Source of the DNA: Flavobacterium aquidurense
Lineage (GTDB): Bacteria > Bacteroidota > Bacteroidia > Flavobacteriales > Flavobacteriaceae
NCBI GenBank assembly: GCA_900107365.1
Contig: FNPS01000001.1
Location: 248,001-312,000 of the forward strand
Direction of reading: 5' to 3'
Length of the DNA: 64,000 nucleotides
The position numbers and the translations under genes are program-made. Under the pieces are notes generated by a model that saw nothing but the letters and a program-made list of their open reading frames with translations, was not told the origin of the DNA and ran no database searches. Below are positions 53,553 to 63,301 of the stretch, piece after piece. Each line of letters starts with the position of its first letter. Positions within the stretch are counted from its first letter, which is position 1.

Positions 53553-55727
53553 TTATTTGCTTAATCTTTTAATCAATGCTGTAACATGTTTTTTAGTGTC
53601 TTCGTCCAATGTTGATAACGCTTTGTCGCCTTCTGTTGGTGCATATTTGGTCAGACCAATTATACCACCTGAAATCACATTGTAAGATTGATTTTTGATA
53701 CTTTCTTCCATTAATGCCTTATAAGATACATCACCAGTTGAAGCCAATTTTATAAGGGCAGTCGCTCTGCAAATAGTCTTTTTATCATTTTTAGCAATAT
53801 CAACCAAGGTTTTAATTGCTTCCTCTTTGATTTGATTATCTCCCAAATCAATTGCTTTAATACTAAGAACTTGCAAATCGTCCTGCTGATCTTTTAAACC
53901 AGCTAACAGAATAAGTTGCGCTTCATGACTTTTATCTTTAGTTGCAAATTTTATAGCTTCAATTCGGTTATAATACGTTGGTACATTTTTGTATTGATAC
54001 AAATAATCAGCTATTTTTTTATTGTCTCTAACTTCACCTACTAAGATTTTATCAGGATCAAGATCTACGAAAGTAGGTTGAGATGGAATGTCAAAACTGA
54101 AATTTTGTTCTCTTTGATCAATTACAATTTCTTTTCTGATTTTTGTTCCGTTTACATAATAATCCACTTTTAGAGGAAGACTAAACGTCTGAACTGCAAT
54201 TTCCTGAACTTGTTTTACTGCAATAGTAGCTTTGCCGTTTGCATATCCGTATTCGATATTCAAAATTGGGTTTCCGCCCTGATAATACCATTGGTTAAAA
54301 TAAGGGCTCCAGTCTTTTCCTGTAACTTCTTCCATTGCCAAACGCAATTGATGCGTCTCACCGGATTTATAAGCATTTGCAGTCAAATACAAATTCAATG
54401 ATTTGAAAAATGCTTCATCACCCATTTGATTTTTGATCGCATACAAAATAATAGACCCTTTTGAGTAACTGATATTATCAAACAAATCATCTTTATTTTT
54501 ATAATGAAAACGAGCTAAGATTTCGCTGTTGCCATTTTTCTGAGAGCGTAAATAGTTTTGCAATTTTTCATAGCGTGAGCGGTCTTCTCCATCTTGTCCG
54601 GCGTCATGTCCGTGCCAAAGAACTTCTCCAAAAGTGGCGAAAGATTCGTTCATGGTTAAATTGGACCAGGATTCGGCAGTCACTAAATCACCAAACCATT
54701 GGTGAAAAAGTTCGTGGGCAATAGTACTTTCCTGATTGTCGTCAAGTAATTCTCTTTCTGTTTTTTGAACATATTCTCCATGAACCGTGGCAGAAGTATT
54801 TTCCATTGCACCTCCAAAATAATCTTTACAAACAATTTGAGAGTACTTTGGCCACGGATATTCAACTCCTAACATTTTGCTGTAAAAGTCCATCATATCT
54901 GGCGTTTTCCAAAAAATCTGTTTGGCATAAGGCGCATATTTTGGTTCTAAATAATAACTTACTTCTTTACCTTTATAAGTGTCTTTGTAGATTTTAAAAT
55001 CTCCAACTGCCATCATAAACAAGTACGGCGCATTGGGTTGATCCATTTTCCATGTATCGGTTCTCGTTCCGTTTTTATTGTCTTTTTGAGAAGTCAATTT
55101 TCCGTTTGACAATGTGGTATATTTTGAATCTACAGTTATTGCAATTTCAGAAGTTGTCTTCTGATTTGGTTTGTCAATAGTCGGAAACCATGCCGAAGAT
55201 GCTTCTGTTTCACCTTGTGTCCAAATCTGTATCGGTTTGTCTTCTTTTCCATCAGGATTTATAAAATACAATCCTTTTGAATCGGTCATAGATTCACCGC
55301 CTTTTGTTTTTAGTTCATTAGGTTTTGCTATATAATTTATATAAACAATATATTTTTCAGTGCTTTTATATTTCCTGTTTAAAGTGATAAAAACCTGTTC
55401 GCTGTCCTGGGTATATTGCAACGGAATAGTTTTTTTGCCATCAATAATGGCAATTTCTTTAAATTCCATTCCTTTGGCATCTAAAGTAAGCTGATCCGTT
55501 TCGTAAAAATGTGGTTTTAAAGTAATCCAGGCTTTTCCATTTAAATGACGTTTTCCGTAATCAAAGGAAACATCTAGTTTGGTATGTACCAAATCATGGA
55601 CTTTTAATGCCGTAACTCTGTAAGCAGTTAATTCATCAGTTTTTTGATCTGTAGTTTGTGCTTCTATTTTTTGTCCCATCAGTACGATAAGGCTAAAAAG
55701 GCTATATTTTAGAATTAGTTTATTCAT
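53553..55727 (-). CDS. M1 family aminopeptidase (secreted)
   Basis: 724 residues with a signal peptide ending KIEAQT. Zinc motif HELFHQWFGDLVT (His 338-342) with the third ligand Glu in NESFATFGE, and GGAMENTSAT (exopeptidase motif GAMEN) just before. It trims N-terminal residues from peptides outside the cytoplasm. It sits among saccharolytic genes and may supply amino acids from glycoproteins; that is inference. The next gene upstream starts only 37 bases away. Confidence 0.94.
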   Translation of the reverse strand: MNKLILKYSLFSLIVLMGQKIEAQTTDQKTDELTAYRVTALKVHDLVHTKLDVSFDYGKRHLNGKAWITLKPHFYETDQLTLDAKGMEFKEIAIIDGKKTIPLQYTQDSEQVFITLNRKYKSTEKYIVYINYIAKPNELKTKGGESMTDSKGLYFINPDGKEDKPIQIWTQGETEASSAWFPTIDKPNQKTTSEIAITVDSKYTTLSNGKLTSQKDNKNGTRTDTWKMDQPNAPYLFMMAVGDFKIYKDTYKGKEVSYYLEPKYAPYAKQIFWKTPDMMDFYSKMLGVEYPWPKYSQIVCKDYFGGAMENTSATVHGEYVQKTERELLDDNQESTIAHELFHQWFGDLVTAESWSNLTMNESFATFGEVLWHGHDAGQDGEDRSRYEKLQNYLRSQKNGNSEILARFHYKNKDDLFDNISYSKGSIILYAIKNQMGDEAFFKSLNLYLTANAYKSGETHQLRLAMEEVTGKDWSPYFNQWYYQGGNPILNIEYGYANGKATIAVKQVQEIAVQTFSLPLKVDYYVNGTKIRKEIVIDQREQNFSFDIPSQPTFVDLDPDKILVGEVRDNKKIADYLYQYKNVPTYYNRIEAIKFATKDKSHEAQLILLAGLKDQQDDLQVLSIKAIDLGDNQIKEEAIKTLVDIAKNDKKTICRATALIKLASTGDVSYKALMEESIKNQSYNVISGGIIGLTKYAPTEGDKALSTLDEDTKKHVTALIKRLSK

Positions 55728-55764
55728 CTTTGGTTGTTTATAATTTTTTTTTTTGATGATGCTA

Positions 55765-58700
55765 TTATAATTTTTCTATAATTCTAACTTCACCATCTTT
55801 TTCATCTTCCGTTAAAATTGTAGCTTGTTTTTTGGTATACATTTCCAAACTCCATTGCACAATTTTATTTGTCGGATATAATTCTGCCTGATGTTTCAGC
55901 CACTCTTCTGCTTGTTTTTGAGAGGAAGTTTTCTCGATAGCCCACGCCGAAACCAATTGATTGGCCGGTAAGAAATTCATAACTGTATTATCAATTTTTG
56001 GATTGAAGGCAACAATTTTTTGTAATGATTTTTTCGCCGTTTCAGTATCGCCAAGGCTAGTATAACATTGATAATCTAACCAGTTTTCCAGTCTTTCATC
56101 AATATTTTCATCGTATGGTTTTCCAACACCCAGATTTTCTGGCCATAGTTTTGCTTGTTCAATTAATGTTAAAGCTTTTTTATATTGCTTATTTTTCATT
56201 TGTGCCAAAGCCTGCATCAATTTAGCTTCATGATACAATTGTCTTCCACTTGTTGCACCTTCAAATGGAAGGATTTTCAATTTGGTTAAAAAGGCATCCG
56301 CTTCAGCGTATTTTTTATTCAATAAAAGCGTTTTACCATACAACATTCCCACTACATAATTTTCAGTATGGCGTTTGTAAAATGGTGCTATAGTAGCCAA
56401 AGCTTTATCATTTTGTTTTTCGATAATGTAATGTTCAGTCAATAATTTTGGATACCTCCAGCTTTGAGCATCTAATTTGATTGCTTGCTGAAGACTCGTT
56501 ACAACCAATTGAGAATCATCTTTGAACAACGAAGCTTTAGCAGCATAAAAAGCAGGATCGTTTGGTTTTGTACCACATTGTAAAAACAATTCTTTTGCTT
56601 TTGAAATGTTGTTGCGATTCCATTCGATCAAAGCCAAATGATATTTCAATTGCCATTGCTCATTGTTTTTTGTCAAACTTTCAAGAATTTCGGCAGTTTC
56701 ACCACGGAAAGGAAAACTAATTCCGGGTTGAATTTTGTTCAAATCAACTGCTTTGTTTTCTAAAAATGATTTCCAATATATAATTTCAGCACTTGGAGCC
56801 GCCACCGTAAAAACTTTTACAGCTTCGTCCGTAAGGCCCAGATGCTGATACCAAATACCTAATTCAAGATAAGTCTGCTCTGGCATTTCATTTTGAATTA
56901 ACGAAGTGAAATCTGATTTTGAAGCATTTGAATTGTTCCAAAGGAATTTTTCAAAGCCAACAAAATGATTTAAAGGATCGACTTCATTAATTTTATCTAA
57001 GATCGAATGTGCTTTTTCAGATTTGTTTTGAATACGATAGATCACCGCTAACAATTGTAATCCTTCCAAATTATTCTGATTGTTTAACAAGCTTTTTTCA
57101 GCATATTCAATTGCTTTTGCCTGATCATTTTCTGCAAAATAAATTTTACTCAACGCAGTGTAGGCAGAGCTGCGATATTCAACACTTGCAGCAGCAATAT
57201 CTAAACCATCTTTTGCATCCGTTGTATTTCCTAAATGAAGATTGGCAAGACCGTAGTAATAATTGGCAGCAGGATTATACGTATCGATTGCTAATGCTTT
57301 GCTTGCAGTTGCAACTGCTTCTTTGTATTCTAATTTTCTAATTTGTAAACCTGCTAAATCAGAAAGGGCAGGAGCGTAATTTGGATCTTTTTTAAGACAG
57401 GCCGTTAAGAATTCTTCGGCTTTTATATAATCTTTAAAACTGACATAATTTTTTCCCTGTAGATATAATCCGTAAACCGAATTACTATCAAAATCTTTCG
57501 GAACTTCTAATGGTCGTGCCAAATTGCCATCTTCCGGAGCAGAATTCCAAACCAGTTTATTAGCGCCCAAAACCAGTTTTAATTTGTTTGGATCGACAGT
57601 AACGGGAATCGAATCTTTGAATAATTGCAACGTATTTAAGGCAATATCCTTAGAATACACTTTCTTGCCATTATCAAAAACTTCTAATTTTTCATTTAGT
57701 TTTTGAAGTGGAGAAAGATAGATTTTAAGCCAGCCATTTTCATTTTTAACATTAACAGCACCATAATTGTTTGCTTTTACAAAACCTTTTGTCTGTTTTA
57801 CGGGAAACCAATATTCTGTCCAGGCATCTGTTTGATAAGGAGCGAAAGAGCGTTGTTTAAAAGGAGTTAAATTGCTGCCTTCACTTGCCTGATTAAATAA
57901 TCTTCCGCTTTGTACTTCAACATATTGTCCATCTGTATCGGTCAATAATTTTTCCCAAATCATGCCTTGTTGCGACAATCCCCAAATCCATATTTTTTTA
58001 CCAGGTTTATCATCATGATTGCCATATCTTCCCATTCCGAAATCTTCGTCATGATAGTATCCTCCAAAAAAATCATTGTATTTGCCAAAAACATGATAGG
58101 ATTTATAACCACCAAAATCATTGTTTTTATAAAAGGATAAATCTTTACTGTTTTCTTTGTCAATTGGCCACGCATTATGTTCGCCATTATGTCCAATATA
58201 TCTTTGTCCCGGATAAATAAATTGTAAACTTTGTGATGCCTTAATTCCCGTATTCATCCAGGTATAGTAAGGCTGTTCAAATTCAGTTGAGTTAAACCAA
58301 AAGGAGTTTGTGGTAAAATAGGCTTTGTCTTTGGGTAAATTGATGTCCAATTTCCATGAAGTGCGGGTTAGTAAATCTAAAACACCAATTACACAGCTGA
58401 TACTTCCATCTTCTCGTGTTATAATTTTGTAATCAACAGGAGTTGCGCAATTAGGAGTATGTCCAATAATTCCGTAATTCCCTTCAACACCGCCACTTGT
58501 CCAGGGACCGCGCATGGCAATATCTCTAAATTTGATAACGTGATTGTTGTAAATAAAATCTTTTCCGGTTGATTTTTCAACGGCTGACCAAACTTTTCCA
58601 CCAATTTCAGGAATAATCATCAGTTTAATATAATCGTTTTCTATCTCGATTACTTTCCATTCTTTTTGAACCGGTTTATCTGTAAAGCCATCAAAACGGA

Positions 58701-58860
58701 AATAAGGATAAACCTTTGTATCGGGTTTTGGAATAGGATCAGGATCTGAAAACGGGTAGGTTGTAAAGACTTTTTTATATTCCTTAAAGGTTGGTTTATT
58801 TTGTGCGGTGACAAACAGGCTTCCAAAGAGTAAAATTGATAAGAAAGGTTTAAGTTTCAT
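55765..58860 (-). CDS. DUF5107-TPR protein (exported)
   Basis: 1,031 residues with a signal peptide ending FVTAQ. N-terminal DUF5107 domain (about 25-360; MIIPEIGGKVWSAVEKSTGK, IAMRGPWTSGGVEGNYGIIG), which has a galactose-mutarotase-like beta-sandwich in related proteins. The remaining part (about 460-1000) is tetratricopeptide repeats (YNPAANYYYGLANLHLGN, SLLNNQNNLEGLQLLAVIYR), a protein-binding scaffold. Such proteins sit in Bacteroidota carbohydrate loci. Likely co-transcribed with the M1 gene after it. Confidence 0.9.
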   Translation of the reverse strand: MKLKPFLSILLFGSLFVTAQNKPTFKEYKKVFTTYPFSDPDPIPKPDTKVYPYFRFDGFTDKPVQKEWKVIEIENDYIKLMIIPEIGGKVWSAVEKSTGKDFIYNNHVIKFRDIAMRGPWTSGGVEGNYGIIGHTPNCATPVDYKIITREDGSISCVIGVLDLLTRTSWKLDINLPKDKAYFTTNSFWFNSTEFEQPYYTWMNTGIKASQSLQFIYPGQRYIGHNGEHNAWPIDKENSKDLSFYKNNDFGGYKSYHVFGKYNDFFGGYYHDEDFGMGRYGNHDDKPGKKIWIWGLSQQGMIWEKLLTDTDGQYVEVQSGRLFNQASEGSNLTPFKQRSFAPYQTDAWTEYWFPVKQTKGFVKANNYGAVNVKNENGWLKIYLSPLQKLNEKLEVFDNGKKVYSKDIALNTLQLFKDSIPVTVDPNKLKLVLGANKLVWNSAPEDGNLARPLEVPKDFDSNSVYGLYLQGKNYVSFKDYIKAEEFLTACLKKDPNYAPALSDLAGLQIRKLEYKEAVATASKALAIDTYNPAANYYYGLANLHLGNTTDAKDGLDIAAASVEYRSSAYTALSKIYFAENDQAKAIEYAEKSLLNNQNNLEGLQLLAVIYRIQNKSEKAHSILDKINEVDPLNHFVGFEKFLWNNSNASKSDFTSLIQNEMPEQTYLELGIWYQHLGLTDEAVKVFTVAAPSAEIIYWKSFLENKAVDLNKIQPGISFPFRGETAEILESLTKNNEQWQLKYHLALIEWNRNNISKAKELFLQCGTKPNDPAFYAAKASLFKDDSQLVVTSLQQAIKLDAQSWRYPKLLTEHYIIEKQNDKALATIAPFYKRHTENYVVGMLYGKTLLLNKKYAEADAFLTKLKILPFEGATSGRQLYHEAKLMQALAQMKNKQYKKALTLIEQAKLWPENLGVGKPYDENIDERLENWLDYQCYTSLGDTETAKKSLQKIVAFNPKIDNTVMNFLPANQLVSAWAIEKTSSQKQAEEWLKHQAELYPTNKIVQWSLEMYTKKQATILTEDEKDGEVRIIEKL

Positions 58861-59161
58861 ATGGAGAGCTATTTTTTGAGGTTATTTTTTGCCACAGATT
58901 TCACAGATTAAAAGATTTTAATTTGGGTAATGTGTGATTAATTAATTTAACTATATTACATATATCGATTAAAATGTGCCTTTAGGCACTAAATATTGGT
59001 AGAAAATTTTGTATTAGAATAATATAGCGTGCCGTAGGTACGCAATAATTATCTTTTTGTTGGTACCTACGGCACGCCAACGAATTTTGGAAAATTTTCT
59101 ACCAATATTCCGTGCCTAACGGCACAAAAAAACTAATTTCAATTCTTGATTTGCACTATTA
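58861..59161. repeat. Nested inverted repeats with GTGCCGTAGGTAC core
   Basis: 301 bp without a gene. Outer arms 58975-59010 and 59091-59126 (36 bases, 33 matching; GGCAC...ATATTGGTAGAAAATTTT). Inner arms GCGTGCCGTAGGTAC (59027-59041) and GTACCTACGGCACGC (59063-59077) are perfect. The result could fold into a long cruciform of about 150 bp. It sits downstream of the DUF6067-like gene stop and upstream of the DUF5107 start. No transposase nearby. Confidence 0.8.
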
Positions 59162-62100
59162 TTACTTAACAATCAACAACCATCCTTTTCCTTTACTTAC
59201 TGGTAATTCATCTTTAGCAGTAAACTTTTGTGCAGGTTGGAAATTTGCCACTTCTGGAGCTGTAATTGTTGCTTTTGAAGGATCGATTCCTAGTTTTTTC
59301 CAGTCGATGCTTAGTTTTACTTGTACATCAGTATCAGCCCAGCTTGCAATTGAAATTAAAGTTGAACCGTTCTTTTTGTAAACGGTTGCCAATACTTTGT
59401 CGTTATTTGTTTTTACCGGACAGTTTTCACTCCAATATCCAATCATTTCAGAACCTGTTATTCCGAAAGTATCCCATAATTTCCAGATCGCTCTGGGATC
59501 AGCATTATGGCTCCAAGGCATTCTGTTTGTCATTCCGTAAACCATTCCTCTCCACGGATTTCCGCCATCTTGCAGCATTTCGCCCATTAATCCGAAAGGA
59601 ATTCCGCTTACTTCAGTTAAGAAAAAGTCAGGCTGATTTTTTTCGTAATCAAAATATTCTCCAAACCATAATTTATTGATGTACGGGAAATGCTCCATGT
59701 ATAAGTTCGCACTGTTATTAAATCCGTCACTTTTATTATACTGATTAGCACTGTGCAAATCGATTATTCCAGGATGACCGTCTTTGGTCAAAACTCTTTT
59801 TACACGTTTCATAGTGATACGGTCAAAAGCAACATCATCAAGATAAATACCGTCGATACCAACATTTTGAGTTAACCAATTCATTCCTTCAACATAATAA
59901 TTGTGCCAACGGTTCATACCGCTATTAACGATTGCAGCATCTTTAATTTCAGGTACAAACCAAGCCGCGATATAATCGTCGCCAACATGCTCCTGCAACC
60001 ATGAGAAACCACCACCTTTTCCTGGAGAATAAATTTCATGACCTAAACTTCTTAGAGCAAATGTTTCGTAAGCTTTGTTTGAAACTTCTCTAACGGTATT
60101 GTAAATTTTTACTTTTAATCCTTTTTCATGTGCTTCGTTGATATAACTTTTCATCTTTTTAAATTCAACAAAAGGATAATTGATATAAGGATTAATTGCA
60201 TTTGCATGGTGAATATTAATTACCGTGGCACCCGTTTTGGCAATGGTATCAATTGGACTGTATTTGTGATAGAATTTAGTATTCCATTGAAAGTCTGTGT
60301 TTAATGCGTGGAAAGGTGTAATTAATAAATTGAAGTTATAATATAAAATATCTCCTTTTTTAACGTTACGTGCTCCACTGTAAGCATTGACCAAAACCGA
60401 TTTTTGGTTTGGCGTTATTGTGATTCCACCTTTATTATCATTACCCCATGAAGTTGGTAATAATAATGGTTTCTGTAAATAGAAATTGGTGTTTAACGGA
60501 CGGCTGTATTTCTCATCTCTCAAAGAAAATTGCAAACCGGAATTTACATTTCCAATCCAGGCACCATCTTGGTTTTTATGAGCAACATCCCATTTCCAGT
60601 CAAAATTTTCAGGACGATTTCCGCCTTTTTGACCTAATCCCATCATATATTTTGCTGATGAAGACTGCATTGGTAAATGAATATTGATATCATTAAAAGA
60701 AGCATCTTCAAGAGCTGTAATTTTAACGCTATAATGGACAAAACCATCAAATTCAATAGAGGCATTTACATCCATTTGAAGCGATTTAGATGTCGAAGCA
60801 CTTTCCCATGCTACAGTTCCGGCTTCTTTTTTAAGGAATTTAACGCCGGTATTTTTCCATTGTAATGATTCTTTTCCGGCAGCATCTACAAAATGAAAAG
60901 TAATTGGAGCGCTCAAAATATCATTTGCTTTTGTACCGATAACAGTCATTTCAGGTGTAAAGAAAGTCTGAATTTGAGAAGGGAAACCATCAGTTCCTAA
61001 AATTAGTTTTCTTCCTAATAAAGAGATTTCAGAATCTTTTATTGTTAATGGAGTATAAGGCGCAATAACCGTATTTTCCTGAGCTAAAGTGGAATTTAAC
61101 CATTTCAAACGCGTCATTTTTTCAGGACTGTCGATTCCGCCATTTTTAGTAACTTCATTTGTTATTTTTATCTGAAGTGTAATTTCTTTTGATTTTCCAT
61201 CAGCAATAACCGTAGCTTTTCCTGTGTAAGTTCCAGCCGAAGCCATTTCCGGAACATCAACTCCACACCACATTGCCTGAACTTTTCCTTTTGAAACAGA
61301 AACAGTTGCAGCAAAAGGCGATCCGTCATAACGAACCCCATCAGTATTGATACAATTAATGTTTTTTGAGGAAATTACAGCGCCACTTTCATTTTTTAAA
61401 TCTGAAAATTGAACTTTTACATTGCTTAAATTTTCTAAGGCATAAACACCCAATTGAAAAGCTAAATATTCACCTTTCATAGCAGTATCAGCAAAACTAT
61501 TTTGAACTCCTTTTTGAATCCATCTTTGTGGCAAATCATTTTTCATTCGGATAGAATATATTCTGTCTTCAGGAAAAACTAAAAAGGAATTACCGCTGTT
61601 TTTTGCAATGATGTCTTTTGTTTCGGCTGCAGTTGCAATGACTTCCATCGGGTAAAAACTATTGAAAGCATTTACACTCTGAATTTCTTTAACTGTGCAA
61701 TTGTCTTTTAAATTCGTTTTGATTTTAGACAACCATGCAGCGTCCGTTTTATTTTCTGGTTTTGCATAAACTCCTTTCGGGTAATTAGCATCTCCTTCAT
61801 CAATATAAGGCATATAGTAAACATAATACGTTCCTTTTCCTGAAACAGGCTCAAAGAAAATCGTACCGTTTTCTCTATTGATATTTTCTGTTTTTGTGTT
61901 TAGAATTTCCTTTCCATTTGCATCCTGAACAATTATTCTTTTAAGTTCCGGATTTTCATCTCTTCTACGCCATTCAATAATAGTTTTAGCAACATTATCT
62001 TTTCCGGTAAATTCAACAACAACGCGATGATTTCCTAACAAATTAGGATTCCAGCTGTCATTTCCATCGGTATATTTTATTTGTTGCGCAGCCAACGGCA

Positions 62101-62170
62101 TACTGAAAATGCAAAGGCAGACAATCAATATTTTACTTAAAAGTGGTCTGTTTTTTAGGTTTAGTTTCAT
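59162..62170 (-). CDS. DUF6067-like glycoside hydrolase-fold protein (secreted)
   Basis: 1,002 residues with a signal peptide ending LAAQQ. I recognise the DUF6067-like glycoside hydrolase architecture: a galactose-binding-like N-terminal part (about 30-170), beta-sandwiches, then a TIM-barrel region (about 640-900) with an Asp-rich catalytic-type strand (QNVGIDGIYLDDVAFDRITM) and HANAINPYINYPFVEFKKMK. The C-terminus is a beta-domain. Substrate is unknown; the neighbours suggest a host or algal glycan. It starts 42 bases after the cytochrome gene stops, so the two are probably co-transcribed. Confidence 0.83.
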   Translation of the reverse strand: MKLNLKNRPLLSKILIVCLCIFSMPLAAQQIKYTDGNDSWNPNLLGNHRVVVEFTGKDNVAKTIIEWRRRDENPELKRIIVQDANGKEILNTKTENINRENGTIFFEPVSGKGTYYVYYMPYIDEGDANYPKGVYAKPENKTDAAWLSKIKTNLKDNCTVKEIQSVNAFNSFYPMEVIATAAETKDIIAKNSGNSFLVFPEDRIYSIRMKNDLPQRWIQKGVQNSFADTAMKGEYLAFQLGVYALENLSNVKVQFSDLKNESGAVISSKNINCINTDGVRYDGSPFAATVSVSKGKVQAMWCGVDVPEMASAGTYTGKATVIADGKSKEITLQIKITNEVTKNGGIDSPEKMTRLKWLNSTLAQENTVIAPYTPLTIKDSEISLLGRKLILGTDGFPSQIQTFFTPEMTVIGTKANDILSAPITFHFVDAAGKESLQWKNTGVKFLKKEAGTVAWESASTSKSLQMDVNASIEFDGFVHYSVKITALEDASFNDINIHLPMQSSSAKYMMGLGQKGGNRPENFDWKWDVAHKNQDGAWIGNVNSGLQFSLRDEKYSRPLNTNFYLQKPLLLPTSWGNDNKGGITITPNQKSVLVNAYSGARNVKKGDILYYNFNLLITPFHALNTDFQWNTKFYHKYSPIDTIAKTGATVINIHHANAINPYINYPFVEFKKMKSYINEAHEKGLKVKIYNTVREVSNKAYETFALRSLGHEIYSPGKGGGFSWLQEHVGDDYIAAWFVPEIKDAAIVNSGMNRWHNYYVEGMNWLTQNVGIDGIYLDDVAFDRITMKRVKRVLTKDGHPGIIDLHSANQYNKSDGFNNSANLYMEHFPYINKLWFGEYFDYEKNQPDFFLTEVSGIPFGLMGEMLQDGGNPWRGMVYGMTNRMPWSHNADPRAIWKLWDTFGITGSEMIGYWSENCPVKTNNDKVLATVYKKNGSTLISIASWADTDVQVKLSIDWKKLGIDPSKATITAPEVANFQPAQKFTAKDELPVSKGKGWLLIVK

Positions 62171-62212
62171 TTTTTTGATGTTCAGGTTAAAAGGGTATGC
62201 GTAATTAATAAT

Positions 62213-63202
62213 TTAGTAAACTGCTTTCCATCCATTTTTTTTCCAGTAAGCAATAATGGGTTTGTAAGGCCCGTATTTGTGTTGTTCTTCGGTAAAATTG
62301 TCCTGAAAAGGACTATGTGAGTAATCAATGGGCTTACCCATTTTATTAGGATAATCAAATGTTTTTGGATTTGGTCTTTTATGAATTGCATCATCATTTA
62401 CAAAAGCAGCAATATCCAATGCTTGTTGATCTGTTAAATAAGGTTTCCCGATTGTAACTTTATCATACGGCATGTTGCTTTTTAACCATTGTGCCTGTTT
62501 GATAACGCGGTGCATACTTGAACCTGGCTGATAGCCGTATTCACCCCAAAGCGGTGGATAAGTATAACCTGATTTATCTGCGTTATAAACTCCTTCGCCA
62601 TTATTTCCGTGGCAACGGACACAATTTTCTACAAACAGTGCTTTTCCTCTTTCCGGACTTGCAGCTACATCTGGGAATTCAATTTCCAGGTTTTTTGCTC
62701 CTTTAAAATCGCCGTCTTTCGGAACAAATTTGCTAATCCATTTAAAGTAAGATAAAAAAGCCACCATTTCGTCGCTGTCAAGCGGAAGCGGTTTTCCGGA
62801 ATGAGGACGCATAATGCAATTATTTACACGTTCGGCAAGTGTAAGTACTTTGTTTTCACGTCCGCGGTATTGTGGATAATTGTCATGAGAAGACATTAAA
62901 TTGAAAGCATGAGGTTTTGTACCGGCGTCCTGATGACAATTGGTACAATTCATTTTATTGCCTAAATATTTTCCTTTGACTCCATTTGGGCCTATATAAT
63001 AAGCGGTTTTTAGCATTAATTCTCTTCCATAACGAACGGATTCTCCAAATTGATCATCCGGAATTTTGGAAGTGTCAATAGTAATGTATGCCTCATCTTC
63101 GGAAGTTTTTTCTGCCAAAGTTTGAGAATTTGAAGTATTGCAAGAATTGAAAACAACAATTGGCAATGCTGAAAAGATACCAATAAGAATTATTTTTTTC
63201 AT
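62213..63202 (-). CDS. Dihaem cytochrome c, thiosulfate dehydrogenase (TsdA)-like lipoprotein
   Basis: 329 residues, lipobox NSC (Cys 21). Two haem c sites: CTNCH (86-90) and CVRCH (194-198). Between them is a TsdA-like stretch (LAERVNNCIMRPHSGKPLPL) with the conserved Cys that can be an axial haem ligand in TsdA. TsdA oxidises thiosulfate to tetrathionate or works in reverse. It lies between a glycoside-hydrolase gene and an arylsulfotransferase-like gene, so a sulfur link is tempting but unproven. Confidence 0.85.
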   Translation of the reverse strand: MKKIILIGIFSALPIVVFNSCNTSNSQTLAEKTSEDEAYITIDTSKIPDDQFGESVRYGRELMLKTAYYIGPNGVKGKYLGNKMNCTNCHQDAGTKPHAFNLMSSHDNYPQYRGRENKVLTLAERVNNCIMRPHSGKPLPLDSDEMVAFLSYFKWISKFVPKDGDFKGAKNLEIEFPDVAASPERGKALFVENCVRCHGNNGEGVYNADKSGYTYPPLWGEYGYQPGSSMHRVIKQAQWLKSNMPYDKVTIGKPYLTDQQALDIAAFVNDDAIHKRPNPKTFDYPNKMGKPIDYSHSPFQDNFTEEQHKYGPYKPIIAYWKKNGWKAVY

Positions 63203-63301
63203 GTCTAAAATTTTTATCCTAACGGGTTTTTAAAACCTGTTAGGTATTTATTATAAATTATACCTACAAGGTTTGAAAAACCTTGCAGAAAATCAATATT
63301 T
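63203..63301. repeat. Small inverted repeats (CCTAACGGG / CCTGTTAGG)
   Basis: CCTAACGGGTTTTTAAAACCTGTTAGG (63213-63239) is nearly self-complementary and related to the palindrome at 8600-8632. A second hairpin CAAGGTTTGAAAAACCTTG follows near 63269-63287. Confidence 0.65.

Noticed and set aside
49995..62170. Type IX secretion C-terminal domains on the glycosidases
   Set aside because: None of the glycoside hydrolase or peptidase C-termini shows a type A sorting domain; plain signal peptides only.
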